NCBI GenBank assembly: GCA_028281025.1
Contig: JANQKR010000034.1
Location: 135,848-199,847 of the forward strand
Length of the DNA: 64,000 bases
Direction of reading: 5' to 3'
Source: Croceivirga sp.
Lineage (GTDB): Bacteria; Bacteroidota; Bacteroidia; Flavobacteriales; Flavobacteriaceae
Made by a program: the position numbers and the translations under genes. Positions 15,082 through 24,562 of the stretch are shown here, piece by piece. A model generated the notes under the pieces. It worked only from the letters and a program-made list of their open reading frames with translations, did no database searches and was not told the origin of the DNA. Numbering within the stretch: position 1 is the stretch's first letter; each line of letters opens with the position of its first letter.

Positions 15082-16875
15082 TTATCTGACCGAGATGATT
15101 GCTTTTGAGGATATCGCAGCACCGTCGGAGGTGAACCCCTCAACGGTTATCTCAAACTCCCCAAGAATATCGGAAGTATAAAAAGAAAACTCCTTTGCCT
15201 TTTGAAAGGTACCCTCAGGGGACCATAACAGTTGATACCGAAAATCCGGGATCCTTTTCATGTTGGGACCGTCCGTTCCATAGGACTGCTTAAAATAGTT
15301 CTTTTTTGATTGCGGCCGCAGCAATTGTACATGCTTTCGCCAGGTCGCATCAGCAATTGGGGTATAGGGATCATTGGTGGTTTCAATACTGATGGCCCCT
15401 TCATAGACCTCCCTTCCAAATACATACCTATCCCTGCCCAATTGGATTTTTTCAATCTGACGGGCATTAAAATCCAAAAGATCTCCGTGTTGTTGTATCT
15501 GGATGCCATCCACCAATACCAAGGGTTTGCGGTCCGACTCTGCATAGGGTGGGTTCACCCGAACCTTAAAAATCGGATTCCCAAATGCATCCCGGGCTAT
15601 CCAGAGATGGTCTATGATCTCCACAACAGTTTCCTTAAGGGTGGCAAATCTGGTATAATCATCCAGATTATAGCTAATACTGTTTTGTAGAAAAAAGGGG
15701 CGCTCTAAATGGGCTGACCGAATCGTATCCGGCTTGGTACTGAAAAAAGCGTTTTCAATTTGGTTGTGGAAACTACGTTCCAATAGCTGCTTTTCCATTT
15801 TGTTGGACAATCCAAAATTGTAAAACTGCATATCCCTAAACGTTAGCTCCTGGGATTCCAAAATTGCTATTTGATGGTTTTCCCTTTCTGCTCCAATGAC
15901 CTGAAGGATGGCTTTGTCAAGTTCATATTCTTCCTGAACGGAAAAATAAAACACCCCATTTTCATCGGTCAGGGCCGTTTTGAACAGTGCCTCATGCTTG
16001 GGCATGGAAAACGAAACCACGACGCCCGCTACAGGCCTATTGGTTTTTGTATCCATTACCTGGCCAAAGAGCAGCTCTCCCCTAATTTCCGGTAAATGGG
16101 GAAAACGGGGATCCTTTTGCGGAAACCTTTCCATTTCAGTTGCTTTCCCTCCTGAAACAGAATTCGCCGAAATCCTGTTTGCGTGGGGAAGCCCATCCAC
16201 TTTCCTGACAGCGATTGAAATGTGGCATTCCTTTTCCAGATCGGTTGCCGTACGTAAGGTGAAGCTTACTTTCTCCCTTGGTTCATAGGTATCTTTTTTC
16301 AAGTCGATTTTTACCAATGGGCTGTTGCCAGTCAACCCATTTCCTTGGATGGATGAAGGCTCCCTGATGTTTTGAACCACGGAAAGTGTGTCCATTTCCG
16401 CTTTTAAAAAGACCTTTTGGTCGCCATTATAGGGGTTGATAATGGTAATGTCCTGTTTAAAAAAATGTTCCCACCCAAAATTGCGCATCCATTGGGTATA
16501 GGCAACGAGTTTATAATTTCCCGATGGAACCGATGTTGGGACGAAAAAATCGGCATGGGAACGTCCTTTGGTCAATCTAAGTTTTTGCTTGAAGACGGAA
16601 TTGTTGTCCTGTCCGATCAATTCCACATAGACAATCTTACTGATTTCCGTGGGACTACGATCGCGGTTGTCCAAACAATACAAACTATACAGCAAATACT
16701 CTCCGGCAAAGATCAAGGAGGAATTTACATGGACATAAATCCGTTCGGAAGGAAAATTGGCCTGTCCATCCTGTGCGGTTTGGGATACTCCCGCGAAATG
16801 AACAAAAAGAAAGAGGCCGTGACAAAATCGTTTGATTTTGAACAAGCCCCAATATTTCCCTCTCCTTATCTTCAT
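15082..16875 (-). CDS. Secreted MG2-like / TonB-operon accessory protein
   Basis: About 597 aa from ATG 16875; this start overlaps the preceding stop as ATGA. A signal peptide (~1-30) is followed by an N-terminal MG2-like beta-sandwich (PSERIYVHVNSSLIFAGEYL), a second sandwich near 200, a carboxypeptidase-regulatory-like domain near 265-345 (GELLFGQVMDTKTNRPVAGV) and a plug-like strand region (PLVLVDGIQI). Proteins of this layout follow DUF4249 and TonB-receptor genes in many Bacteroidota. They are predicted to be periplasmic or outer-membrane and possibly help receptor assembly or cargo handling; the ligand is unknown. Confidence 0.6.
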   Translation of the reverse strand: MKIRRGKYWGLFKIKRFCHGLFLFVHFAGVSQTAQDGQANFPSERIYVHVNSSLIFAGEYLLYSLYCLDNRDRSPTEISKIVYVELIGQDNNSVFKQKLRLTKGRSHADFFVPTSVPSGNYKLVAYTQWMRNFGWEHFFKQDITIINPYNGDQKVFLKAEMDTLSVVQNIREPSSIQGNGLTGNSPLVKIDLKKDTYEPREKVSFTLRTATDLEKECHISIAVRKVDGLPHANRISANSVSGGKATEMERFPQKDPRFPHLPEIRGELLFGQVMDTKTNRPVAGVVVSFSMPKHEALFKTALTDENGVFYFSVQEEYELDKAILQVIGAERENHQIAILESQELTFRDMQFYNFGLSNKMEKQLLERSFHNQIENAFFSTKPDTIRSAHLERPFFLQNSISYNLDDYTRFATLKETVVEIIDHLWIARDAFGNPIFKVRVNPPYAESDRKPLVLVDGIQIQQHGDLLDFNARQIEKIQLGRDRYVFGREVYEGAISIETTNDPYTPIADATWRKHVQLLRPQSKKNYFKQSYGTDGPNMKRIPDFRYQLLWSPEGTFQKAKEFSFYTSDILGEFEITVEGFTSDGAAISSKAIISVR

Positions 16876-18104
16876 TCTTCCCAAAATTCAGGTACCACAT
16901 TACTGCCCAAGGCCGTACAATCCCCACAGGCCCTGGTGACCAATATATACGGACTGTTTTCATCCCCGGTTGCCTCCACATACTTTTGGCCCAAGGCATT
17001 TATCGCCTGGACAAGGGGTGACGGACCATCCGGGCCATCGGGAAGCAAATTGGGGGTAAATTCCTCGCTACAGTCACTTTCATAGGGCGGCAAAGGTTCG
17101 CCCGGAAAAAAATCCTCATAATCAAAAAAAAGTCTTCTTGTCGTTACGGAAGATACCTGAAAGAACCCCAATACCTTTTCGGATTCACTTTCCAGGGAGA
17201 AGATATTCCCTTCCAAAAAACCCGGTTGTACTTGTGAAAACAAGCTTTCCGTCTGTGATGAAAATTCATCCAAAGTTTCATAAAAGGCAAATGCATCCCT
17301 TGACTGTACAAACTGTTTAACGAGAATACTGTACCGATGGGAAATGATAAAGTTATCCTTTCGTATAAATCGCACTGGAAAACGGGTCAGCCCGTCTTGG
17401 TTCGAATCCTCGGTATCCGATAGGATTATGGTATTTGAGGGTACCGTGTTGTAACAAACACGCTGTTCTTCCGTTTTGGGTTCAAGAATCACAATTGGGG
17501 GCCGGGGACGATCCCGAACGACCACGGCATCCACGGCAACCCATCTGGGCGCAATGATCTTGTAGGTCTCTTCATACTCGAACCTAAAAAACCGGGCATC
17601 GGTTTCAAGGGGCCTATTGTCCAGGAATATCCCAATGCCTTCCTGCCCATTGGAATTCTCCCCTACTGAAGCATACAGATCAAGAATTTCGGATTCCGGG
17701 GTCAATGAAGAAGTCCGGGAACCATAGGTTCGTCCATCCGGGGTTTCCACGGTCAATTCATAGGCCCTTCCCGGCAATGCCCTAAAGGGTTCCGTGGAAA
17801 GATATGTACCGGGTTCCACCTCATCAAAAGTATAGTTGCCCTGTTGATCATCGGTTATTCGCACTACGGCGGAAGATTCCGGGGTAGGGCCGTCCTCTTC
17901 CAATCGAAAGGTCCGCGACACAAGCACTTGCTGCCTTTTCTCTTCATTGGTTATCGTGGCTTCAACGATCAGGGCACTTTCAAATATCTCGGTTTCGGGC
18001 TCAAATTCTTCAACACAGGAATTGGAAAAGGGTACTGTTATAATCGCGGATACAAAAACCCAACAGCCTTTTTTTAAACTTCCAATGGTAGTGCTTACAT
18101 CCAT
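16872..18104 (-). CDS. DUF4249 outer-membrane lipoprotein
   Basis: 410 aa. A hydrophobic signal ends near SNSC (Cys30), so it is a lipoprotein. The next region, EPETEIFESALIVEATITNE then VLVSRTF and GRAYELTVETPDG, is characteristic of DUF4249, a family encoded directly after TonB receptors. It starts three bases after the receptor stop and ends in a 4-bp ATGA overlap with the MG2-like gene. It probably sits on the cell surface as the receptor's partner. The C-terminus contains CGDCTALG. Confidence 0.75.
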   Translation of the reverse strand: MDVSTTIGSLKKGCWVFVSAIITVPFSNSCVEEFEPETEIFESALIVEATITNEEKRQQVLVSRTFRLEEDGPTPESSAVVRITDDQQGNYTFDEVEPGTYLSTEPFRALPGRAYELTVETPDGRTYGSRTSSLTPESEILDLYASVGENSNGQEGIGIFLDNRPLETDARFFRFEYEETYKIIAPRWVAVDAVVVRDRPRPPIVILEPKTEEQRVCYNTVPSNTIILSDTEDSNQDGLTRFPVRFIRKDNFIISHRYSILVKQFVQSRDAFAFYETLDEFSSQTESLFSQVQPGFLEGNIFSLESESEKVLGFFQVSSVTTRRLFFDYEDFFPGEPLPPYESDCSEEFTPNLLPDGPDGPSPLVQAINALGQKYVEATGDENSPYILVTRACGDCTALGSNVVPEFWEE

Positions 18105-18107
18105 GGT

Positions 18108-20879
18108 TCAAAATTTGAAATTATAGGTTATGGATGGAATGGGTATGGCAAAAATTGAACTTTGCAATGCTTTTACCTCCCCATTATCAGTAAGGAAAAA
18201 AACGGAGTAGGGGTTATTCCTTCCCAATACATTATAGACGGATATGGTCCAAAAGCTATGGGCAAACTTCTTTATTTTGTGGTTTCCTTCAATATTCAAT
18301 CCAATATCGAGCCGATAGTAATCCGGAATCCTAAACTCATTTCGATCACTGAAGAAAACAAATTCCGAGTTATTGAAATTGAATGAACCTACCGGAAAGG
18401 TAATGGGTCTTCCCGTTTGATACACAAAATTTGTCGATAAGCTAAATCTTCTGGTAAGCTTATAGTTGGCCACTAGGCTCAGGTCGTGGGGCCTATCAAA
18501 ATTGGATGGGAAAAAGTCCCCATCATTTATTCTTTCTTCCCGAAAAGGGCTGTCAAACCTTAGAAAAGACCTGGAATAGGTGTAACCCAACCATCCATTG
18601 AGTTTTCCGCGGTTTTTTCTCATCAACACCTCAATACCGTACGCCTCTCCTTCCCCTTGAAGTATTTCGGTTTCTATTTCTTCGTTCAAAAGCAATTCCG
18701 CACCCGTCTTAAAGTCCAGGACATTAGTTGTGGTCTTGTAATAGCCTTCAAGGCTGAGTTCGTACATATCTTCCCGCAAATTCTTGTACACCCCAAGGGA
18801 ATATTGATATCCCTGTGCCGGTTCAATATTGAGATCGGAAAGTTTCCAGGTATCTATAGGGGAAACCGTAGTGGTATTGGAAAGGGTATGGATGTATTGA
18901 AAAGTATTGTTGAAACTTGCTTTAATGGATAGGTCAGGTGCCAATAAGTACCGGGCCGCCAGTCTAAATTCAGGTCCGCCATAGGTAGTGATGAAATCGT
19001 TTCCATCAAACTCCCGCTCTTCAATCAGTGTTCCTTCACTCCTGGGTTGGCCCTCTTCATAAATTCTTTGGGTGGATGGTCCCAAGGCAGAAAAAATGGA
19101 AAATCGCACTCCGGCATCTATTAGGAGCCTATCATTCACCTTAAAATTATCGGAAATGTATATGGCGGATTCCAAACCCTTTTCCCTGGGAATTTCAAGG
19201 GGCGTAACGGTTGATTCATTGTTCAGGGGGTCTCGTCTTCCCGGATCCACCAAATACAGTTTTGAAGAGAGGCCGTAGTTCAGTGTATGTTTATCATTGG
19301 GAATATGGACAAAATTCAGTTTTGCTTCCGTTTCGTTGATGGTATATCCCAAATCAAAGTCTTCGTTGGAGTTCCCATCAAATTCAATTTCGAAATCATA
19401 TTGACTGTTCGAAAAAATGAGTTGCCCCTTGGTTTTTTCATTGATTCGACGATCCCAGCGCAAGGAGACCATTCTGTTTCCAAACCCAAATAGGGAATCC
19501 GAAGTGATACTGAAATTGTCCCTACTGTAATAGGCCGTTCCACTTAAGGTATTGTTCCCATCAAGCTTATGGGTGTATTTGGCAATGAAATCATAAAAGG
19601 ATGCTTCACTGTTGCGTAGGGATTCATCATCCAAAGATTGCAATATCCAATCGGAATAGGTTCCCCTGGCCCCCAGGAGAAAAGAAGCCTTGTCCTTGAC
19701 AACCGGTGTTTCCACCACCACATTGCTGGTCACCGGTCCTATGGAGGCCTCTGCGGAAAGTGCCGAAGTATTTCTATCTTCCGTGGTAATATCAAATACC
19801 GATGACAATCGACCCCCAAAACGCGCCGGGATATTCCCTTTATAAATAACAGCATCTTTGACCGCAAAAGGGTTCAATGCCTGAAAAATCCCAAAAAAAT
19901 GGGTGGGATTATAAATGACCGCCCCATCGAGCAGAATTAAATTTTGGTCCGTGTTTCCTCCTCGAACATTGAATCCCGCTGCCCCTTCCCCTGCCGTGGT
20001 GATTCCCGGCAAGGTCGTTGCCACCTTAAGCACATCCCGTTCGCCCAATACAAGCGGAATATTTTTGGTCTCTTCAGAAATAATTTGGTTTGCGCCCGTG
20101 GTTGCATCTTCCACATTGGTACGGGCCAAACCCTCAACAACCACTTCTTCCAATTGTTCCACGTTCTCCTCAAGTACAAAATCATAACGGCCGTCATTGA
20201 ACATGACAATGATGTTTTCAGTATCCTTAAAACCCAGGGATTTTGTCATGACGTTATTTTTGCCATACGGCAGCCTAATTTCATAATAGCCCTTTTCGTT
20301 GGTAACAACACCACCACGCCCTCCTTTTACGAATATCGCGAGGTCGGTTATGGGTTCTCCCGTTGTACCCGACCTGGCATAACCTTGGAGCTTCAACAAT
20401 TCGTCCCTGCGGTTTTGATTTGCTTTTCCAATCCTTATCGTTTTTACTTTTGAAGCCCTGTTTACCTTTTCCAGATTTAGAAAAATTGGATCCACCTCAT
20501 TTCGCGATGGAATCTCCACATTGGTACCTGAACTATCAGGGGTCCTTCCAAAAAAGCCCTCCGGAAGTTCATTGTAAATGATTTGATTGCGAATTAAATA
20601 TATCTTTCGGTTGGGCCCAAAATGATACTGGATGTCGGTTTTGCCGAAAATATGATCCAATACCTCCAAAATGTTGACCTCTGTAAAATCCCCTGATACC
20701 GTACCCGAACCCAACCAATCCTCTGCATAAAAGAACTGATAGCCCGTTTGTTCCTCTATTTTGGGGATTACCTTGGAAATAGGTTCATCAGTAAAGGAAA
20801 TGGATAATTTTACCCCATCTTGCTGACATACCACCGACAGTGGGCTTAGGAGCAATATAATCAGGCAAAATCTACTCAT
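18108..20879 (-). CDS. TonB-dependent receptor with STN and CarboxypepD_reg domains
   Basis: 923 aa: signal peptide (1-19), STN domain (~23-95, FTDEPISKVIPKIEEQTGYQ), carboxypeptidase-regulatory domain (~165-240), plug (GAAGFNVRGGNTDQNLILLD, FGGRLSSVFDI) and a 22-strand-type barrel ending SITYNFKF. STN domains usually contact an anti-sigma factor, yet no sigma/anti-sigma gene is adjacent. Operon order is 20876 gene, receptor, DUF4249, MG2-like protein, with ATGA-type overlap at the start. Substrate unknown; this is not a SusC of the alginate locus. Confidence 0.85.
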   Translation of the reverse strand: MSRFCLIILLLSPLSVVCQQDGVKLSISFTDEPISKVIPKIEEQTGYQFFYAEDWLGSGTVSGDFTEVNILEVLDHIFGKTDIQYHFGPNRKIYLIRNQIIYNELPEGFFGRTPDSSGTNVEIPSRNEVDPIFLNLEKVNRASKVKTIRIGKANQNRRDELLKLQGYARSGTTGEPITDLAIFVKGGRGGVVTNEKGYYEIRLPYGKNNVMTKSLGFKDTENIIVMFNDGRYDFVLEENVEQLEEVVVEGLARTNVEDATTGANQIISEETKNIPLVLGERDVLKVATTLPGITTAGEGAAGFNVRGGNTDQNLILLDGAVIYNPTHFFGIFQALNPFAVKDAVIYKGNIPARFGGRLSSVFDITTEDRNTSALSAEASIGPVTSNVVVETPVVKDKASFLLGARGTYSDWILQSLDDESLRNSEASFYDFIAKYTHKLDGNNTLSGTAYYSRDNFSITSDSLFGFGNRMVSLRWDRRINEKTKGQLIFSNSQYDFEIEFDGNSNEDFDLGYTINETEAKLNFVHIPNDKHTLNYGLSSKLYLVDPGRRDPLNNESTVTPLEIPREKGLESAIYISDNFKVNDRLLIDAGVRFSIFSALGPSTQRIYEEGQPRSEGTLIEEREFDGNDFITTYGGPEFRLAARYLLAPDLSIKASFNNTFQYIHTLSNTTTVSPIDTWKLSDLNIEPAQGYQYSLGVYKNLREDMYELSLEGYYKTTTNVLDFKTGAELLLNEEIETEILQGEGEAYGIEVLMRKNRGKLNGWLGYTYSRSFLRFDSPFREERINDGDFFPSNFDRPHDLSLVANYKLTRRFSLSTNFVYQTGRPITFPVGSFNFNNSEFVFFSDRNEFRIPDYYRLDIGLNIEGNHKIKKFAHSFWTISVYNVLGRNNPYSVFFLTDNGEVKALQSSIFAIPIPSITYNFKF

Positions 20880-21658
20880 AAGCCATTAACGGAGTTTTCT
20901 TCCTCTAGCACCAAACTTATTTCTCCCAATAAAACAAGTACCGAATCATCGGTTAATATGCGGGCCTTATTCGTTCCCAGGAGCCTTCTTTGTATTGATC
21001 TGGAAACAGGAAACACGTCCAGGACATCTTTCCGACTTTTCACCGAATGGTAGGCATTGCCGTATTTTATCACATATTGGCTCTTATCCTTAAACTCATA
21101 GTATGGTCTGTTTCTATCCATTTTTCGTACATCCGTCTTACGATGTTTTTTGAACAGGGTGTAGTGAGGGGTGCCATTTAACAGTTCGAAGAATCCGCCT
21201 TCCATATTCGATTGTCCTTCAGGAACCCCTATTTTGATAAACTTCCGATTTTGGACGCTAAAACTATCTATTTTGTGATGCTCCAATAGTATCGGGGATA
21301 CTTTGCTGACATTCCTTGGCGCAACGATGACCTGTTCTTCGTAGAGGTCATATTTCAACAAAACTTGATGGAAAGGCTGACCTTGATACCAAATTGTGCC
21401 GGACAAATAATTGGGGGAATCAAAAAAGCGGTGTTTATCGTTGATGACCAGGTATTCTTCCACAAATTCCCTTGATTTGTAAAGTCCCGTATTTATCATC
21501 CCAATTTTTGTGTCGAACCATAAATAAAGGGAATCCACACTGTTTTGCTGCCCAATGGCAGGTATGGCCAAACCAAGAAAGCCAAGCGTCAAAAAAAAAG
21601 TTGATGCTTTTCGAATAGGGAAATGAAAAACTAAGAAGATTAGTTTTCGTAGGACCAA
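20876..21658 (-). CDS. Secreted protein heading the TonB/DUF4249 operon
   Basis: 260 aa with a signal-like hydrophobic segment (ASTFFLTLGFLGLAIPAIG). The start seems to be TTG at 21658. The mature protein is beta-rich with conserved-looking NRKFIKIGV and GGFFELLNGTPHYTLF; no domain assigned. It overlaps the receptor start by four bases. A FecR identity was considered because of the STN domain next door, but FecR motifs and a cytoplasmic N-terminus are absent. Confidence 0.55.
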   Translation of the reverse strand: MVLRKLIFLVFHFPIRKASTFFLTLGFLGLAIPAIGQQNSVDSLYLWFDTKIGMINTGLYKSREFVEEYLVINDKHRFFDSPNYLSGTIWYQGQPFHQVLLKYDLYEEQVIVAPRNVSKVSPILLEHHKIDSFSVQNRKFIKIGVPEGQSNMEGGFFELLNGTPHYTLFKKHRKTDVRKMDRNRPYYEFKDKSQYVIKYGNAYHSVKSRKDVLDVFPVSRSIQRRLLGTNKARILTDDSVLVLLGEISLVLEEENSVNGL

Positions 21659-21901
21659 AATAAGACTTGTTTTGAATTAGCTCTTCTTAAAGATAAATGA
21701 TCGTCAATTCAAAACAAAAGTCCTATGCATTCATTTCCGATTAGAAACTATTTCTATGGTTTAATGCTATATTACCAATAATTCGAGTTTGGAATTGCAT
21801 ATACATCAATGGTCGAATAAAAGGAAATACTTTTTAGTACAAGCTTTGTGGATTCGTTACTTTGAGAATGGATTACATATGCCGGAAGGTTGCCCACTGG
21901 G

Positions 21902-22570
21902 TCAATTCCTTACTTTTTGGATGATTGCCAAGGTGTTCCTTACCAAATTTTCAAGCTTTTGAAAATCCTTGCTGGCCAAAATATCCTTACTGATCAGCTT
22001 TGATCCCATGCCCACGCAGGTTACGCCAGCCTCAAACCAGGCCCTTAAATTATCTTCCTCAGTACTTACGCCACCCGTGGGCATAATACTGGTCCACGGT
22101 TGTGGCCCTTTTATCGCTTTGACAAAACCGGGGCCATAGGTTGAACCGGGAAAAAGTTTAACAATCTCACAGCCCAGCTCTTCAGCCCTATTGATTTCGG
22201 TCAACGAACCACAACCGGGCGACCAAAGCACTTTTCTTCGGTTACATACCATGGCAATGTCTTCCCGTAATGATGGGGTTACCACAAAATTTGCCCCCAT
22301 TTGCAGGAACAGTGAGGCTGCTCCGGCATCCGTAATGGAGCCTACACCCATGACCATTCCTGGTAATTCGGCAATGGCATAGTGGTTCAATTCAGAAAAG
22401 ACTTCAAAGGCAAAGTCGCCCCGGGCCGTGAATTCCATTAATCGTGCGCCACCATCGTAACAGGCTTTGAGCACTTTTTTTCCCAATTCCACATCGGGAT
22501 GGTAGAAAAGGGGCACCATTCCGGTACCCCTCATGGTATTTACTACTTCAATTCTTGAATATTGTGCCAT
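21902..22570 (-). CDS. eda: KDPG aldolase (2-dehydro-3-deoxy-phosphogluconate aldolase)
   Basis: 222 aa, a class I aldolase TIM barrel. Schiff-base lysine Lys138 lies in CEIVKLFPGSTYGP, and Glu46 in LMEFTARG is the acid/base partner; PTGGVS (164-169) binds phosphate. It cleaves 2-keto-3-deoxy-6-phosphogluconate to pyruvate and glyceraldehyde-3-phosphate. It is the last gene of the operon MFS-SDR-kinase-aldolase, eight bases after kdgK. A decayed copy of its 3' end lies at 12570-12675. Confidence 0.9.
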   Translation of the reverse strand: MAQYSRIEVVNTMRGTGMVPLFYHPDVELGKKVLKACYDGGARLMEFTARGDFAFEVFSELNHYAIAELPGMVMGVGSITDAGAASLFLQMGANFVVTPSLREDIAMVCNRRKVLWSPGCGSLTEINRAEELGCEIVKLFPGSTYGPGFVKAIKGPQPWTSIMPTGGVSTEEDNLRAWFEAGVTCVGMGSKLISKDILASKDFQKLENLVRNTLAIIQKVRN

Positions 22571-22577
22571 ACTAAAA

Positions 22578-23618
22578 TTATCTAGCTACCCTTCCGGAGG
22601 CGTCCCCGCCCATTAATTTTTCAACTTCTGGGACCGTGACCAGGTTGGCATCCCCCTTAATGGTATGTTTTAGGCAGGAAGCCGCCACAGCAAAATTCAA
22701 AGCATTCTGATCATCTTCAGGATAGTTGAGCAATCCATAGATCAACCCGCCCATAAACGAGTCTCCACCGCCCACACGATCCACAATATGGGTGATTTGA
22801 TATTCCGGGGACTTGTACATGGTCTTCCCATCATAAAGCACTCCGGCCCATGTATTATGCGATGCCGATAGGGAGCCCCTTAATGTGGTAATCACCTTTT
22901 TGGCCCTGGGAAACTGCTTCATCATTTGTTGGCAAACCGAAAGAAAAGCTTCCGCTTTAACATGTTCGCCCTGGGTGGTAATATCCAGACCTTCCGGTTG
23001 TATCCCAAAGTGTTTTTCGGCATCTTCCTCATTGCCCAAAACAATATCGCAGTAGGAGGTCAGCTCGGACATGATCGCTTCCCTATCCCCTCCATACTTC
23101 CAGAGTTTGGCACGATAGTTTAAATCGGTTGAAATGGTAATCCCCATTTCGCTGGCCGTTTGTACCGCTTCCAAACAGGCATCCGCGGCTCCTTGTGAAA
23201 TTGCCGGTGTAATCCCTGTCCAATGGAACCATTCGACTCCTTCAAAAACCGATTTCCAGTCAATCATGCCCTTTTCAATTTCGGACATCGCGGAATGGGC
23301 ACGATCATAGACCACTTTACTACCTCTGGACACCGCTCCGGTTTCCAGAAAATAAATGCCCAATCTGTCCCCACCAAAAATCATTTTGTCGGTACCCACG
23401 CCCCTTTTACGCATTTCCATAAGGGCGCAATGGCCAATGTCATTGTCCGGCAGCCTGGTCACAAAATCCACTGGCACCCCATAATTGGCCAAAGAAACGG
23501 CAACATTGGATTCACCACCGCCATAGATGACATCGAAGGTATTGGTCTGTGAAAATCTTAAAAATCCCGGAGGTGCCAAACGAAGCATGATTTCCCCGAA
23601 AGTGACTACTTTTTTCAT
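22578..23618 (-). CDS. kdgK: 2-keto-3-deoxygluconate kinase (PfkB family)
   Basis: 346 aa. The N-terminal FGEIMLRLAPPG and YGGGESNVAVSLA are PfkB substrate-side motifs; DRVGGGDSFMGGL is the C-terminal PfkB signature with the catalytic Asp. It phosphorylates KDG to KDPG for Eda, the next gene. A related but distinct kinase is encoded at 45349-46353. It lies 146 bp after the SDR gene; that gap shows no recognised signal. Confidence 0.9.
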   Translation of the reverse strand: MKKVVTFGEIMLRLAPPGFLRFSQTNTFDVIYGGGESNVAVSLANYGVPVDFVTRLPDNDIGHCALMEMRKRGVGTDKMIFGGDRLGIYFLETGAVSRGSKVVYDRAHSAMSEIEKGMIDWKSVFEGVEWFHWTGITPAISQGAADACLEAVQTASEMGITISTDLNYRAKLWKYGGDREAIMSELTSYCDIVLGNEEDAEKHFGIQPEGLDITTQGEHVKAEAFLSVCQQMMKQFPRAKKVITTLRGSLSASHNTWAGVLYDGKTMYKSPEYQITHIVDRVGGGDSFMGGLIYGLLNYPEDDQNALNFAVAASCLKHTIKGDANLVTVPEVEKLMGGDASGRVAR

Positions 23619-23763
23619 GTGTATTGTTACTTTTTAATTGCCGATGTCCTTGCCCTGCTAAAGGCTAAGCCATCATTTATATCGTTATTGGTTCCCTTAA
23701 CGAAGAAAGCGTTGTGCCAACGAAACAAACCGTTAAAATTGGCTATTTCGCTGGGACTTTCCT

Positions 23764-24528
23764 TTAGATACCCAAACCTTGTCCACCGCCTACTTGGATT
23801 GTTTCCGCGGTCAAAAAAGCGGCATCATCACTGACCAAAAAGGAAATAACGGAGGCCACTTCTTCCGGCTGTCCCAATCGTCCCAATAAAATATTGTTTT
23901 TCCAGGAAGCAAAAACTTCCGGTTTGGTGGATTTGATCTGGGTATGGAAAGGGGTATCAATGGTCCCTGGTGACACTGCGTTCACTCGAATACCATATTC
24001 AGCAAGATCTTTTGCCAATGCCCGGGTAATGGCATGCACTGCGGCTTTTGAAGTTCCATAAATCCCGGCACCGGGCCCTCCGGCATTCCATCCGGCAATT
24101 GAGGTATAATTGATGATTGAGGCATTTTCCCCTTTTTTAAGGAAAGGGATTGCTGCCCTTGAGGCAAAGAATGTTGAATCAAGGTTCAGTGCCATGACCC
24201 CTCGGTAAAATTCGGTGGTCATTTCCTCAAATCGGGACCTTCCGCCCAAACCTCCTGCATTATTGATAAGGGCGTCCATCTTGCCGTATTTTTCCCCAAT
24301 GGTATTGATATTGGAAGTCACGGCTTCCTCATCGGTAACGTCAAAACCATAATACTCGGCAGTGATGCCTTCTGCGGTCAGTTCCTTTACCCTTTGGACC
24401 CCAGCTTCATCTTCTATACCATTTAAAATTACAGTGTATCCGTCCTTACCAAGCCTTTTCGCTACCTGAAAGCCAATACCTCCCGTAGCACCTGTAATCA
24501 CGGCAACTTTTCCGTTTAAATCACTCAT
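23764..24528 (-). CDS. SDR-family DEH reductase (KDG-forming)
   Basis: 254 aa classical short-chain dehydrogenase: TGATGGIG (12-19) binds NAD(P), NNAG at 89-92, catalytic Ser143, Tyr157 and Lys161. In alginate operons this position is held by the reductase turning 4-deoxy-L-erythro-5-hexoseulose uronate (DEH) into 2-keto-3-deoxygluconate, and the neighbours (MFS carrier, kdgK, eda) make that role likely. Family membership is certain; the substrate is inferred from context. Confidence 0.8.
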   Translation of the reverse strand: MSDLNGKVAVITGATGGIGFQVAKRLGKDGYTVILNGIEDEAGVQRVKELTAEGITAEYYGFDVTDEEAVTSNINTIGEKYGKMDALINNAGGLGGRSRFEEMTTEFYRGVMALNLDSTFFASRAAIPFLKKGENASIINYTSIAGWNAGGPGAGIYGTSKAAVHAITRALAKDLAEYGIRVNAVSPGTIDTPFHTQIKSTKPEVFASWKNNILLGRLGQPEEVASVISFLVSDDAAFLTAETIQVGGGQGLGI

Positions 24529-24562
24529 TGCTATTTGCTGTTTAAATTTTTATTCTGATTTA

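Noticed and set aside
14771-15108. Two short plus-strand ORFs (61 and 81 codons)
   Set aside because: Overlapping frames, odd composition rich in Cys/Arg/Pro, no motif or start context; treated as non-coding.
16417-17085. 222-codon plus-strand ORF
   Set aside because: Lies antisense across the MG2-like and DUF4249 genes; its translation shows no domain and the minus frames are well supported.
20876-21658. FecR-type anti-sigma factor
   Set aside because: N-terminal signal-like segment and beta-rich body without FecR motifs; the adjacent STN domain alone is not enough.
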